58,956 bases of DNA from Chitinophagaceae bacterium (GCA_025923075.1 JAICGN010000012.1:1-58956); one strand, 5' to 3'. Shown: positions 42,485-52,650, numbered from the stretch's first letter. Notes: generated by a model from the letters alone, not told the origin. A program made the numbers and translations.

Positions 42485-44188
42485 ATGGACAACTATGCGA
42501 TCGCCGAGAATTTTTCCTTGCTTTCAAAACTCATGGATATACACGGAGACAATTCTTTTAAAGCAAGAATCTATGGCGCTGCTGCATTTAATATTGAAAA
42601 ACTTCCCAACCAGCTTGCCGATACTCCCCCGGAAAAAATTGCCTCAATTAAAGGAATTGGTGAAAGCACGGCAAAAAAAATTGCTGAAATGCTCGAGACA
42701 GGCCAACTTGGAATTTTGCATGAGTACATTGCAAAGACCCCGCCTGGTGTGATTGAGATGCTTAACATAAAAGGAATTGGCCCAAAGAAAATACAAACCA
42801 TTTGGAAAGAAATGGGAATTGAATCCGTCGGTGAATTATTATATGCCTGCAACGAAAATCGTTTAACGCTTTATAAAGGCTTTGGCGAAAAGACACAGGC
42901 GAATGTGCAGGAATCCATTGAATTTTATCAAAGCCAGCAAGGACATTTTTTATATGCCGAAGCAGAAACTATATTTCCTCAGGTGAATGCTTATTTGCAA
43001 AAAATATTTTCCCCCGAAACGGTACATGTGACGGGTGCCTATCGCAGGCAAGCACTTACAATTGAAGAAATGGAATTTGTTGTCCTTGAAAACAATGATG
43101 TGATAAAACCTAAATTTCAAACGGCACAACCACCGGAACTCCTGGAAGAAAAAGACAATACCATTCTATATAAACTAAAAAATGGTCTGAAACTGAGACT
43201 GCATACTGGTAAAGGAAAAATGGACGAGAGATTATTTACCACTTCGTGTTCTGAAGAGTTTCTGACTGCCTTTACCAACTCTTTTCCGTCCGTACAGTAT
43301 TCAGGAAAAGACGTTGGTGATGATTCCGTTTTTACACAAGCAAAAATTTGTGTGATACCCGCTTATATGCGGGAAACTGCAGGTATAATTGAAAAGGCTA
43401 AAAACAATAAATTTCCCAACCTCATACAGCCGGAAGATATCAAAGCAATTATTCATAGTCATAGTAAATGGAGCGATGGCGACAATACACTTGAACAAAT
43501 GGCTGAAGAGTGCATGAAAAGAGGTCTTGAATACCTTGTTATCTCCGACCATTCTAAAACCGCTGTTTATGCAAATGGTCTCACGGAAGAAAGAATAAGA
43601 GAACAACACCGCCAGATCGATCTACTGAATGAGCAATACAAAGCCCTGTCTACCGGCAGGCAGGCTTTTAAGATTTTTAAAAGCATAGAATGTGATATTC
43701 TTGGTGATGGCTCGATGGATTACAGCAATAATATTCTTTCAACTTTTGATTTGGTGATCGCGTCCGTACACAGTAATCTAAAAATGACCGAGGAAAAAGC
43801 AATGATGAGGTTGATGAAAGCCATAGAGAACCCTTACACCGCAATCCTGGGACACATGACCGGAAGGTTATTGTTAAGCCGCAATGGTTACCCTGTTGAT
43901 CATAAAAGAATAATTGATGCCTGTGCTGCTAATAGCGTAGTGATCGAATTGAATGCACATCCACGCCGTCTTGATATTGATTGGCGATATATCGACTATG
44001 CAATTGACAGAGGTGTTTTGATCTCTATTGATCCCGATGCTCATTCACTTGATGGATACAACGATATACGATATGGAGTGCTGGCCGCGCAAAAAGCCGG
44101 TTTAACCAAAGAGCAAAATCTTAGCAGTTTTTCGTTAAAAGAGTTTGAGAGATTTCTTGCTGAAAGAAAAAAGAAGAAGAAGATATAA
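42485..44188 (+). CDS. polX: PolX-type protein: HhH/NT domain plus PHP domain
   Basis: From the ATG at 42485 (567 residues) the protein has the family-X polymerase layout. First are the 8-kDa and helix-hairpin-helix region (IKGIGESTAKKIAEM, NIKGIGPKKIQTIWKEMG) and a nucleotidyltransferase region (GAYRRQALTIEEMEFVVL). A complete PHP phosphoesterase domain follows: IIHSHSKWSDGDNTLEQM, YLVISDHSK, IECDILGDGS, IASVHSN, ILGHMTGRLL and SIDPDAHSLDG. The catalytic D-x-D of the polymerase is E-x-E here, so polymerase activity is doubtful while the PHP 3'-5' exonuclease looks intact. Base excision or end-processing repair is the likely role. Confidence 0.88.
   Translation: MDNYAIAENFSLLSKLMDIHGDNSFKARIYGAAAFNIEKLPNQLADTPPEKIASIKGIGESTAKKIAEMLETGQLGILHEYIAKTPPGVIEMLNIKGIGPKKIQTIWKEMGIESVGELLYACNENRLTLYKGFGEKTQANVQESIEFYQSQQGHFLYAEAETIFPQVNAYLQKIFSPETVHVTGAYRRQALTIEEMEFVVLENNDVIKPKFQTAQPPELLEEKDNTILYKLKNGLKLRLHTGKGKMDERLFTTSCSEEFLTAFTNSFPSVQYSGKDVGDDSVFTQAKICVIPAYMRETAGIIEKAKNNKFPNLIQPEDIKAIIHSHSKWSDGDNTLEQMAEECMKRGLEYLVISDHSKTAVYANGLTEERIREQHRQIDLLNEQYKALSTGRQAFKIFKSIECDILGDGSMDYSNNILSTFDLVIASVHSNLKMTEEKAMMRLMKAIENPYTAILGHMTGRLLLSRNGYPVDHKRIIDACAANSVVIELNAHPRRLDIDWRYIDYAIDRGVLISIDPDAHSLDGYNDIRYGVLAAQKAGLTKEQNLSSFSLKEFERFLAERKKKKKI
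43645..43664. repeat. CCTGTC/GGCAGG palindrome inside polX
   Basis: CCTGTCTACCGGCAGGCAGG encodes LSTGRQA in a linker between the PHP motifs. It belongs to the same family as the repeats at 34562-34587 and 39695-39715. Confidence 0.55.
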
Positions 44189-44200
44189 TATCAACTCATT

Positions 44201-45157
44201 ATGGAAAAGATCCGGATCGCAACAGCCCAGTTCGAACATAAAAGCAATGATAAAGATTATAATTTATCGGTAATCGACAGCCTTTCAAAACAGGCAGCCG
44301 GCCACGGCGCAAAGATGATCGCATTTCACGAATGCTCGATTACAGGTTATACGTTTGCACGGCATCTTTCAAAATCCCAGATGCTGGAATTGGCTGAAAG
44401 AATTCCCGGTGGTAACAGTATTGATGCGCTGACGCAAATAGCAAAAAAAAATAATATAGCTGTTCTTGCGGGCTTGTTTGAAAAGGATAAAGACGATGAT
44501 TTGTTTAAAGCTTATGTGTGTGTAGATAAGAATGGATTGATTGCGAAGCACCGGAAACTGCATCCTTTCATTAATACACATTTAACAGCCGGCGATGAGT
44601 ACACGGTTTTTGAATTTGAGGGATGGAAATGTGGCATCCTCATCTGTTATGATAATAATGTAATAGAAAATGTAAGGGCTACTACCCTGCTTGGCGCCAA
44701 TATAATTTTTATGCCCCATGTAACGATGTGCACCCCATCCACAAGACCCGGTGCAGGGTTTGTTGATGCTGAATTATGGAAAAATAAAAACAATAATGCC
44801 GAAGCTTTGCGTAAGGAATTTGACGGCTCAAAAGGGAAAGAGTGGCTGATGAAATGGTTGCCGGCAAGGGCCTACGATAATGGCGTTTACGTAATTTTTT
44901 CAAACCCTATCGGAATGGATGACGACCAGCTAAAAAATGGATGTTCGATGATCATTGATCCCTTTGGAGATGTGATAGCAGAATGCAGGGCATTGAACGA
45001 TGAATTCGTAATTGGCGAACTAACTCCTGAAAAACTTACCGCTGCGGGCGGTTACAGGTACACACAAGCAAGAAGACCTGAACTTTACAAGGATATTATC
45101 GGTCGTGAACATACTGCAGAATTGAAAATTAGCTGGCTGGATTACGATAAAAAATAA
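44201..45157 (+). CDS. Carbon-nitrogen hydrolase (nitrilase superfamily)
   Basis: This 318-residue protein has the Glu-Lys-Cys catalytic triad of the superfamily: E44 in IAFHECSITGY, K119 in IAKHRKLHPF and C149 in CGILICYDNNVIENV. It probably hydrolyses an amide or carbamoyl bond. Its overall look is closest to the N-carbamoylputrescine amidase/aliphatic amidase branches, but no polyamine genes are nearby. It follows polX by 12 bp and may share its transcript. The exact substrate cannot be assigned. Confidence 0.88.
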   Translation: MEKIRIATAQFEHKSNDKDYNLSVIDSLSKQAAGHGAKMIAFHECSITGYTFARHLSKSQMLELAERIPGGNSIDALTQIAKKNNIAVLAGLFEKDKDDDLFKAYVCVDKNGLIAKHRKLHPFINTHLTAGDEYTVFEFEGWKCGILICYDNNVIENVRATTLLGANIIFMPHVTMCTPSTRPGAGFVDAELWKNKNNNAEALRKEFDGSKGKEWLMKWLPARAYDNGVYVIFSNPIGMDDDQLKNGCSMIIDPFGDVIAECRALNDEFVIGELTPEKLTAAGGYRYTQARRPELYKDIIGREHTAELKISWLDYDKK

Positions 45158-45159
45158 AG

Positions 45160-48100
45160 CTAATTAGCGACAGGTAATTCCACATAAAAGGTACTGCCTT
45201 CTCCATTCTTTGTTTCAAACCAAATTCTTCCACCCGCTTGCTCTGCTATTCCTTTGCACATGGCGAGACCAAGACCTGTGCCGGACGATTTGGTGGTAAA
45301 ATTTGGTACAAAGATCTTGGATTGCATTTCTGTCGGAATACCTGCACCATTGTCTTTTATGCTTATTTGCACCACTCCGTCCACCTGCACTTCATTTAAT
45401 TCAATGCTGCATTTCTCTTTTCCATCACAAGCTTCGATAGCATTTTGGATAAGGTTTGTGAAAAGCCTGTTCATTTGAGTCTTATCAGCTTTCACCATCA
45501 CTTTTCCAGGCACGGTGTTCAATTTAATATCTCCTTCATGACTTGTTTTATAAAGATTGTCCAATGAGTGTATTACCTCGTTGATGTCGAATGTTTCAAT
45601 ATTTGTATTGCCAATATTTGCAAATTGCGAAAAGTCAAATGCAATCTTTGATAAATGATCAATTTGCTCTACAAGCGTCTTCGCTACTTTCGCTGTCAGG
45701 TCTTTTACATTGCCGGAATTATTGTCAATTGATTTTTGAAGAAACTGTATGCTGAGTTTCATCGGCGTCAATGGATTCTTGATTTCATGAGCCACCTGTC
45801 TTGCCATCTCCCGCCAGGCTCCTTCCCGCTCACTTTTTGCAAGGGCTTCAGCGCTTCCTTCCAGTTTTTTTACCATTTTATTGTATTCCCTTACAAGTCC
45901 GCCAATCTCATCATTTCTTTTCCATTCTATTTCTTCATTTGTTTTTCCAAGACTTACTTCCCGCATTTTTTCACTGATCAGTAAAAATGATCTCGTGACA
46001 CGGTTTGTAATAAATAAGGCAATGACACCGGCAATGAGAAAAATAAATGCGTTTAAGTTTATTATGGTCACGAGGAAATTGGATATCTCCTGTTTTAATT
46101 CGCTTTGTGATAAGAAATACGGAATATTAATATACGCATACGCTATGCCATCATCTTTGCCGCGGAGCGGAGCATAAATACTCATGTAGCTAATCGTGGC
46201 AAGTCTTTCTTGTTGCACACGCTGCACTTGCCGCAACCTGTTGAGATGATAAAAAGCATTGGGATGCATTTTTTTACTTAGAAACCCTTCGCGATAAACA
46301 AGAGGCTGAGAGGTAATGTATAAGGTTCCACTTGTATCATAAACATTCACATCTACGTTATGTATCTCCGCCACATCATTCACCAGGGCCTGCACATCGT
46401 CGTTTGAGACCGAATCATATATCGCCAGCTGATCATCCAATGCACGACGGTTATCCAGCTTCTTTTCCATTTCCTTTATCATTATCTCCATTGTTCTGCT
46501 TAATCGTTCCCTGTTATTCTGCTCGTAGCGAAGAATAAAAAAAGAAATTGTAGCTATCCCGATAATTACAAAAGAAAGTATGCTGATAAAAATAATTGTA
46601 CCATGAATTTGAGTGCGGATATTCCATTCAAGTATCCGGCGGAGCTCTTTTACGTTTCCACCCATCCTAAGAAAAAGAAGCAATAAATTAAAAATGGCAA
46701 CAAGAAAAAGAAAAATACAAAAGATATAAGAAAATAAAGTGATCGCTTCAAGTGTGTTAGCTTTTTCTCTTGCAACAACTACGATCTTATCGCTTTTTTC
46801 AACTACGACGTCAGAGTTTTCTTCCTTATACCATAATGTTTTTGCCTTATACCATAATTCTGTAGAATTTCCGACAACCCTTTTTTCAATTCTTTCTTTC
46901 GGTATATCCGAAGGCTTCAGAATTGTGGGAAAAGGATATTTGTTATTGGGCCCGGTGGAAAGTATGCCATTGATATACACGCCATAAGAATATTCTTGTG
47001 ATTTATCAGGATCCGCCGGGCCGGCCTGTTTAAAAATCGAAGCGCCAAGAGCCCCTGTATTGTACCGTTCCGGGTCAGCCAAGATAAATAAATACCCGAT
47101 TGGCTTCCCTTCAGAATCGGTGACAGTTTGCTTAAAGATAAAAGTGTATTTATCAAAGGCCGTCACGTAATAAAATAAATGAGGAACTGAAGTTTTTTTT
47201 GCCTGTACACGCAATATGGCATCCAACTCGTTAAAAGTTCCCGCTACATCATTAAACAGCGGGTTCTTATTTGCATCAAATATAAAGAGGCGTGACTCAT
47301 AATTTGCCAGGTACCTGTTTTTATGCATCAGGCTGTCGCGCAAAAACATGGCAGATGCTTCATTGGTGAACCGGTAAAAATTTGGTGCCAGGAAATCATT
47401 ATCGATAAAAGTGAACGAGATGTTAAGCTCCTTTTCATTATAGGGATCCGTTTGCCTGTCAATCCTATCCGCCTGGATAATCCTTATTTGCCATTCCTTG
47501 TCCCGGTTGGCATTAATAATAACCGCGGTGATAGAAACAGAAAAAATAAATATCCAAAATAATGCTCCCGCCATCGTTTGCCGCTGATTGTTTAAGCCAA
47601 ACCTCTTAAGTCGTGATAACCAGATATAAAAAATCAGCCATGCAAGTACGATTATATAAAAGCTCAGCAGCGGGTTACCAACTTGAAAGGTGAGGAAACT
47701 AAGCCCGGCAACCGCCGCTATAAGATAAACGGCATAAAAATTATTTTTGAAAGCAATTGACAATAAAGGCACCATTATCCGTATAAAATAATAATAACCT
47801 ACTGCAATGATTGAGAGGGCAATGAAACCAAAGACGGAAAAAGTTGTTAAACTAAAAAAATTAATTACATCAAAGGAAATGCTCGAATCTGCCGCTAAAC
47901 TCCTGATGGTGTAGGCGGTGACGAAAGTAAAAATAACCACAATTATACTTGATGCAATACCTACTATTGTTCCTTTAATTCCACCCGGCAGATTATAAAA
48001 CCCGGTCTTATACAATTTTTGCCATATAAATAATATGATCCAGCAAAACAAAATTGCATTAATCAGCAAATCGCCTAATGATTTGTGTACAGGGTTTGAT

Positions 48101-48942
48101 GCATAAACGCCGGGATCAAATATTTCGAACTGCCGCAGGTTTATAGGAAATGTAGTGTAATAAGTCAACAATCGTAATATGCCAAGCACAACAAGCAAAA
48201 GAATTAATCCTTTCCAGAATCCGTATTGTCTGGCAAATTGCTCCGCTATAAAATGTATGTAAAGAAGTAATACAAGAATGGCGACCAATTTCAAAACATT
48301 TGCCAGGTCGTCTGACTGTATTGGCGATGGGGTTCGGGCTGAAATGTAAAACAATACATTTCCAGAAATGCTTCTTACTGGAAAATCAGTTGGGACACCG
48401 GATATCACCACGCTTGAAGCAGCACTTTCGCTATGCTCAAATTTTTCCTGGAGCACTGCAAAATAGCGATACATTACCGGTATCATACCAATTACGGCTA
48501 ATGAATCTCCCCGTTCCGGCCTTTCAAATGTTGTTTTACTACAGATGTAATAACCGTTTTCCTGGAAATTAAAATACGTTGTATCTGGAAACCGGAAGAT
48601 ATCATCGGGTGGATATGTTTTTTGATTGCTCCAGGCTAATAAGTCAATACCGAGGATTGATTTTTTGAATATAAATATGCCGGTCGTTTTTGCAGTAAAC
48701 TTGTTGAATTCAGAATTCGATTCACGTTTTTCGGCAAGTCTTTTTATCAGGACAGTATCTGAAGCAAATGTGTTATACTCTTTTTGTTTGGCATGAATAT
48801 AGGCTTCCAGTTTTTTTACTTCAAGATTGATTGACCTGCTTGGCGAAAATGAATGCTCAAAAAGAAATGACAATAGATATAACAGCACGGCGGCCACTAA
48901 CCATACATGTGGTTGAGGAAGAATATGGGTTAATTTTTTCAC
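45160..48942 (-). CDS. Large membrane sensor histidine kinase
   Basis: This 1260-residue protein has a first transmembrane helix, a large extracytoplasmic domain, a seven- to eight-helix membrane block (about residues 220-480) and a second extracytoplasmic domain. More helices, a HAMP domain (ITNRVTRSFLLISEKMREVS), HisKA (QVAHEIKNPLTPMKLS, phospho-His about 1052) and HATPase (NLIQNAIEACDG, DNGAGIPTEM, SSGTGLGLAMCKG) follow. The ENPLTPMKLSIQ-type box recalls NtrY-like kinases. No response regulator is adjacent, so it is an orphan here. It is the downstream neighbour of mazG (4 bp gap). Confidence 0.9.
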   Translation of the reverse strand: MKKLTHILPQPHVWLVAAVLLYLLSFLFEHSFSPSRSINLEVKKLEAYIHAKQKEYNTFASDTVLIKRLAEKRESNSEFNKFTAKTTGIFIFKKSILGIDLLAWSNQKTYPPDDIFRFPDTTYFNFQENGYYICSKTTFERPERGDSLAVIGMIPVMYRYFAVLQEKFEHSESAASSVVISGVPTDFPVRSISGNVLFYISARTPSPIQSDDLANVLKLVAILVLLLYIHFIAEQFARQYGFWKGLILLLVVLGILRLLTYYTTFPINLRQFEIFDPGVYASNPVHKSLGDLLINAILFCWIILFIWQKLYKTGFYNLPGGIKGTIVGIASSIIVVIFTFVTAYTIRSLAADSSISFDVINFFSLTTFSVFGFIALSIIAVGYYYFIRIMVPLLSIAFKNNFYAVYLIAAVAGLSFLTFQVGNPLLSFYIIVLAWLIFYIWLSRLKRFGLNNQRQTMAGALFWIFIFSVSITAVIINANRDKEWQIRIIQADRIDRQTDPYNEKELNISFTFIDNDFLAPNFYRFTNEASAMFLRDSLMHKNRYLANYESRLFIFDANKNPLFNDVAGTFNELDAILRVQAKKTSVPHLFYYVTAFDKYTFIFKQTVTDSEGKPIGYLFILADPERYNTGALGASIFKQAGPADPDKSQEYSYGVYINGILSTGPNNKYPFPTILKPSDIPKERIEKRVVGNSTELWYKAKTLWYKEENSDVVVEKSDKIVVVAREKANTLEAITLFSYIFCIFLFLVAIFNLLLLFLRMGGNVKELRRILEWNIRTQIHGTIIFISILSFVIIGIATISFFILRYEQNNRERLSRTMEIMIKEMEKKLDNRRALDDQLAIYDSVSNDDVQALVNDVAEIHNVDVNVYDTSGTLYITSQPLVYREGFLSKKMHPNAFYHLNRLRQVQRVQQERLATISYMSIYAPLRGKDDGIAYAYINIPYFLSQSELKQEISNFLVTIINLNAFIFLIAGVIALFITNRVTRSFLLISEKMREVSLGKTNEEIEWKRNDEIGGLVREYNKMVKKLEGSAEALAKSEREGAWREMARQVAHEIKNPLTPMKLSIQFLQKSIDNNSGNVKDLTAKVAKTLVEQIDHLSKIAFDFSQFANIGNTNIETFDINEVIHSLDNLYKTSHEGDIKLNTVPGKVMVKADKTQMNRLFTNLIQNAIEACDGKEKCSIELNEVQVDGVVQISIKDNGAGIPTEMQSKIFVPNFTTKSSGTGLGLAMCKGIAEQAGGRIWFETKNGEGSTFYVELPVAN

Positions 48943-48946
48943 CTGC

Positions 48947-49744
48947 TCAGGTCCGTTTTTTTATATTGTTCCAGATGGAATCCATTTCAATGAGAGTCAT
49001 GTCTGCCAGGGTCCTTCCGTTTCGTGTGGCCTCTTCTTCCATCTGGATGAAACGCCGGATAAACTTCTTATTGGTCACTTCCAGCGCATTTTCGGCATCA
49101 ACTCGCAAAAACCGTGCATAATTGACCAAAGAAAATATTACATCCCCAAATTCTTCCTCCACCTTCTTATGACAGGTTGTTGATTCCTCCTCACTTGCTG
49201 ATTGCCAATTCCCAATTGCCGATTTCAACTCTCCGATTTCTTCCTCCACTTTCTCCCAAACCTGTTCTTTATTGTCCCATTCAAAGCCTGTCTGCTTTGC
49301 TTTTTCCTGCAGCCGCATGGCTTTAACGGTTGCCGGTAATGACCTGGGAACACCGCTAAGAATTGATTTTTTACCCTCCGTAAGCTTGATTTTTTCCCAG
49401 TTCTTTTTGACGTCTTCCTCATCATTGACTTTTACATCACCATAAATATGCGGATGACGGGCTATTAGTTTTTCACTAATGCCGTTAATGACTTCTTCCA
49501 GCGAAAATTTATTTTCCTCCGCTCCGATCTTCGAATAAAAAACGATGTGCAATAACAGGTCCCCTAACTCTTCTTTAATGCCTTTCCAATCCTCATCCGT
49601 GATTGCGTCCGCCAATTCATAGGTTTCCTCGATCGTCATGTGCCGCAACGTTTGGACTGTTTGCTTTTTATCCCAGGGACATTTCTCCCGCAGGTCATCC
49701 ATGATAGATACAAGCCTTAAGAATGAATCAGACAAGTTTGACAT
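48947..49744 (-). CDS. mazG: Nucleoside triphosphate pyrophosphohydrolase
   Basis: MazG hydrolyses NTPs to NMP and pyrophosphate and protects against aberrant nucleotides and starvation stress. The 265 residues contain two MazG domains. The first has CPWDKKQTVQTLRHMTIEET, ELADAITDEDWKGIKEELGD and the metal-binding E-E-L-G-D-L-L-L. The second has EEFGDVIFSLVNYAR, and FIRRFIQMEEEA precedes the C-terminus. A short insertion (residues 181-192, GNWQSASEEEST) sits in the linker. It is translationally close to the histidine kinase gene. Confidence 0.95.
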   Translation of the reverse strand: MSNLSDSFLRLVSIMDDLREKCPWDKKQTVQTLRHMTIEETYELADAITDEDWKGIKEELGDLLLHIVFYSKIGAEENKFSLEEVINGISEKLIARHPHIYGDVKVNDEEDVKKNWEKIKLTEGKKSILSGVPRSLPATVKAMRLQEKAKQTGFEWDNKEQVWEKVEEEIGELKSAIGNWQSASEEESTTCHKKVEEEFGDVIFSLVNYARFLRVDAENALEVTNKKFIRRFIQMEEEATRNGRTLADMTLIEMDSIWNNIKKRT

Positions 49745-49753
49745 ATTGAAATT

Positions 49754-50836
49754 TTAAATCTGGTAAATAGAAAAAGAAAAAAACACGACGAACAAAAACA
49801 CGAGTGAAACAAGACAAAGAATATTAAAAATTATGAATTTCAAAATTGTTTTACCCCAGCCTTGCCGGTAAAAATTTTTCATTGCCTTTAAGGCATAAAA
49901 GAGTCCCGTTAAGATCAGGATGGCTTCAATGATCCCTATAAAACCCCAATCCGTCTTCTTTGCCAATTTATCCAATCCAATATAACAAAGCATAAACAGA
50001 AAAGAGAATACATAAAGATGAATAAGGAACACACCGTGATCGGCAAAATAATATTGCTTTCTATGCCTTATATAAAGTAACTTCAGAAATAACGCATACA
50101 AAGGAAGTGAAACAAACAAGAGGTATGGAAAGGAATGAAGAAATTTATTTATCAGTTCGGTAGCCATCCTTGTTTGATCGCCTTTATATTTCTCATTTAG
50201 CGCAATCGATTTTCTTGTCATCATTCTTGTAATGCCCCCATCTTTTTTATTTTTCGGCAACGAATTTTGAACCGAGTCATATTCTTTTACCGTCGCATAA
50301 TCAGTTGTCCGGCCAAGACTAAATGACAACCCTCCTGGTTCATCGTCATGATCGGGGAAGTTTTCTGTTGAATCCTTATATCCTAACAGTTCAAGCCCAT
50401 TCATTATTTCTATGGAATCCTTTTTTGTTTTTGCATTTTTATATGCTTCTTCTTTTATGGTATTGAAACCATCTTTCACTTTGGTTGCCTGATTTTTTAT
50501 CGAAATGTCATCTTCTGAAACATGAAAAAGAGAGAAAAATATAAGAAAGAAAACCGCGGAAGTAAACACATACATTCTAACAGGATGCAGGTATTTTTTC
50601 CTGCGCCCAAGCATATATTCCCGGGATAAAAACCCGGGCTTAAATAAAAGATCCTTTAAAGTAACAAAAAAGCTTCCGTCAAAATGGGTGATGTCATATA
50701 AAAAATGAGTGAACATGTGCCAGAAAGTTTCCTTTGGCTCAACATTTTCCTGGCCGCAAACATGGCAGTACCGTCCCAGGACTATCGCGCCACAATTCAA
50801 ACAATCAGTTTCTTTTCGCAAAGGACTATGACTCAC
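49754..50836 (-). CDS. DUF3667 membrane protein with zinc ribbon
   Basis: The 360 residues start with a zinc-ribbon (CLNCGAIVLGRYCHVCGQ). The DUF3667 signature THFDGSFFVTLKDLLFKPGF and REYMLGRRKKYLHPVRMYVF follow. The membrane part has a helix at about 92-110 and four more helices after residue 235. A long charged loop, probably periplasmic, lies between. The family is widespread in Bacteroidota with no known function. It lies 9 bp upstream of mazG in the same direction, so it may be co-transcribed. Confidence 0.88.
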   Translation of the reverse strand: MSHSPLRKETDCLNCGAIVLGRYCHVCGQENVEPKETFWHMFTHFLYDITHFDGSFFVTLKDLLFKPGFLSREYMLGRRKKYLHPVRMYVFTSAVFFLIFFSLFHVSEDDISIKNQATKVKDGFNTIKEEAYKNAKTKKDSIEIMNGLELLGYKDSTENFPDHDDEPGGLSFSLGRTTDYATVKEYDSVQNSLPKNKKDGGITRMMTRKSIALNEKYKGDQTRMATELINKFLHSFPYLLFVSLPLYALFLKLLYIRHRKQYYFADHGVFLIHLYVFSFLFMLCYIGLDKLAKKTDWGFIGIIEAILILTGLFYALKAMKNFYRQGWGKTILKFIIFNILCLVSLVFLFVVFFSFSIYQI

Positions 50837-50929
50837 CTTTAATTTTCCTTAAAATTAACAAGAAACACTTAACAGCATTTCTTTTTCGTTATAGACAGTT
50901 TAGGCTATTTTTGAACCGAAATTCATCCG

Positions 50930-51763
50930 ATGAACAAACTACTATTCTTGTTTGCCACCTTATTTTTTTACGAAGCAAATTCCCAGTATTATTATAAAGA
51001 TATTGTCGCAGCCGCTGATCTGAACCGGCAAATGAAGACTTATGTTTCGAACGGTATCCAAAGGGTAACTGCAACAGGGATCACCCCGGAAGGTAGTCCA
51101 AGCGCCGATTTCAGTGAGGTGTACGAAATAAGCTCAAATGGCACATCGCTGAAAATTACCACGAGAATTAACAAGACAGTTTCTTCCGTACACCATAGCT
51201 TCAATGACCGTGGGTTTTTAACCAGCACGGTGGATTCAGCAGCAGGTGTTAAAAGTACAAGTATATACACCTATGATGCGAGCGGAAAAATAATTTCAAT
51301 TAGTAATTCAGCAACAGATGCAGATAGCAGCGCTGCTTTTTCTCAAACAGAAATTCATCAATACATCTACAAAGACGGAAAGCTGGAAAAAATGTGGCGT
51401 ATCATCAATAAAACAGACAGCCTTGAAGTAAAGTTTGTTGTTGATACCAGCGGCAATGTGCTGGAAGAAAGAAACTATCGACGCGGCGTTTTTACTGATC
51501 CGATCTACTATTATTATGATGACAAAAACCGTCTCACCGATATCGTTCGTTTCAATTATAAAGCAAACCGACTGTTGCCAGATTATCTTTTCGAATATGA
51601 TGCTGATGACAGGGTGATCCAGAAAATTACAACGACATCCGGCAAAAATCTGGGATATGTTACCTGGCGATATTTATTTGATGAACGTGGATTAAAAACC
51701 AAGGAAGCATTGTTTAATAAAGAAAAGCAACTCCAGGGGCGAATCGATTATACTTATAATTAA
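50930..51763 (+). CDS. Exported protein with YD/RHS-like repeats
   Basis: This 277-residue protein has a signal peptide (residues 1-18, ATLFFYEANSQ). Several degenerate beta repeats of the Y-x-Y-D-x-x-G-(K/R)-(I/L) type follow, for example IYTYDASGKIISIS, YYYYDDKNRLTDIV and LFEYDADDRVIQKI. Such repeats occur in RHS/YD proteins and in small periplasmic relatives. There is no toxin or shell domain. The protein is likely periplasmic or surface-exposed and its function is unknown. It is divergent from the DUF3667 gene. Confidence 0.72.
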   Translation: MNKLLFLFATLFFYEANSQYYYKDIVAAADLNRQMKTYVSNGIQRVTATGITPEGSPSADFSEVYEISSNGTSLKITTRINKTVSSVHHSFNDRGFLTSTVDSAAGVKSTSIYTYDASGKIISISNSATDADSSAAFSQTEIHQYIYKDGKLEKMWRIINKTDSLEVKFVVDTSGNVLEERNYRRGVFTDPIYYYYDDKNRLTDIVRFNYKANRLLPDYLFEYDADDRVIQKITTTSGKNLGYVTWRYLFDERGLKTKEALFNKEKQLQGRIDYTYN

Positions 51764-51831
51764 TTTGCACAAAAAATACCACTTTACCACCGGCCTGTCT
51801 AAATGACAAAGACACTATTTCTCTCCATTAT

Positions 51832-52650
51832 ATGATAGAGGATAATTTGATATTACAAAACTGGCGGCAACAGAAAGAAATTTTTACAACTAATCTGCTT
51901 ATCAGCCGCAAGAGACCAACAAAAAGTTCGGTGCATGATCTGCGTGTCGCTGTAAAAAAAATTCGAAGCTATTTACGATTGAAAAGAAAAATATCTGGTG
52001 AAGATTGGCGAGAGTTGTTTTCAACAATACTCGCTTTATTCAAATCGTTTGGAAAGCTAAGCGATTTTGATGTGTATCTTACTCTTATAAGAGGACAGGA
52101 ACGAAAAGAACATTTGTCATTTGATAATTTCCGGGAATACCTGACCGTAAACAGAGCACTTACGCGTAAATGGGTAAGACAGGACGCCATAAAATTTAAT
52201 ACCCAGGAGCTGGATATGCTTGACCAACAATTCAATTTAAATCTGACAGACAAGGAACTACACGTAAAGATTCTTCAATATTCCATATCAAAAATAAAAA
52301 AGGTAGAAATCCTGAGCAGGCACTTCCATAAAAATGCCCATAAAATACGGAAGCAGCTTAAAGATGTTTATCATTTGATAAAAATTTGTCCGCAAGATTT
52401 TACTGAAAATTTTATCCGGATCAAGTCTTTCGATCAGATGTTGAAAAATCTCGGGAGCTGGCAGGATCATTATGTCCTCAGAAAAAAGATAAATCAGTAC
52501 ACCAAGGACCTGGCCAAAAATGAAGAGAAAGACATCCTGAAAATTTTGGATACTAAATTAGCCGGTGTTCAGGATGATCTTTTGGCAAAAGCGAAACATA
52601 AATGGAAATCGATGATAGATCAGGCTGCATTAAAAAAAGCGGCCATTTAG
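51832..52650 (+). CDS. CHAD domain protein
   Basis: This 272-residue all-helical protein has the conserved CHAD start SVHDLRVAVKKIRSYLRL and the second half-repeat HKNAHKIRKQLKDVYHLI, each with the basic His/Arg/Lys pattern that binds polyphosphate. FGKLSDFDVYLTLIR matches the family segment after the first helix pair. CHAD proteins associate with polyphosphate granules (family knowledge). No ppk or CYTH gene is near. The gene's stop codon lies in the arm of its own terminator. Confidence 0.88.
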   Translation: MIEDNLILQNWRQQKEIFTTNLLISRKRPTKSSVHDLRVAVKKIRSYLRLKRKISGEDWRELFSTILALFKSFGKLSDFDVYLTLIRGQERKEHLSFDNFREYLTVNRALTRKWVRQDAIKFNTQELDMLDQQFNLNLTDKELHVKILQYSISKIKKVEILSRHFHKNAHKIRKQLKDVYHLIKICPQDFTENFIRIKSFDQMLKNLGSWQDHYVLRKKINQYTKDLAKNEEKDILKILDTKLAGVQDDLLAKAKHKWKSMIDQAALKKAAI

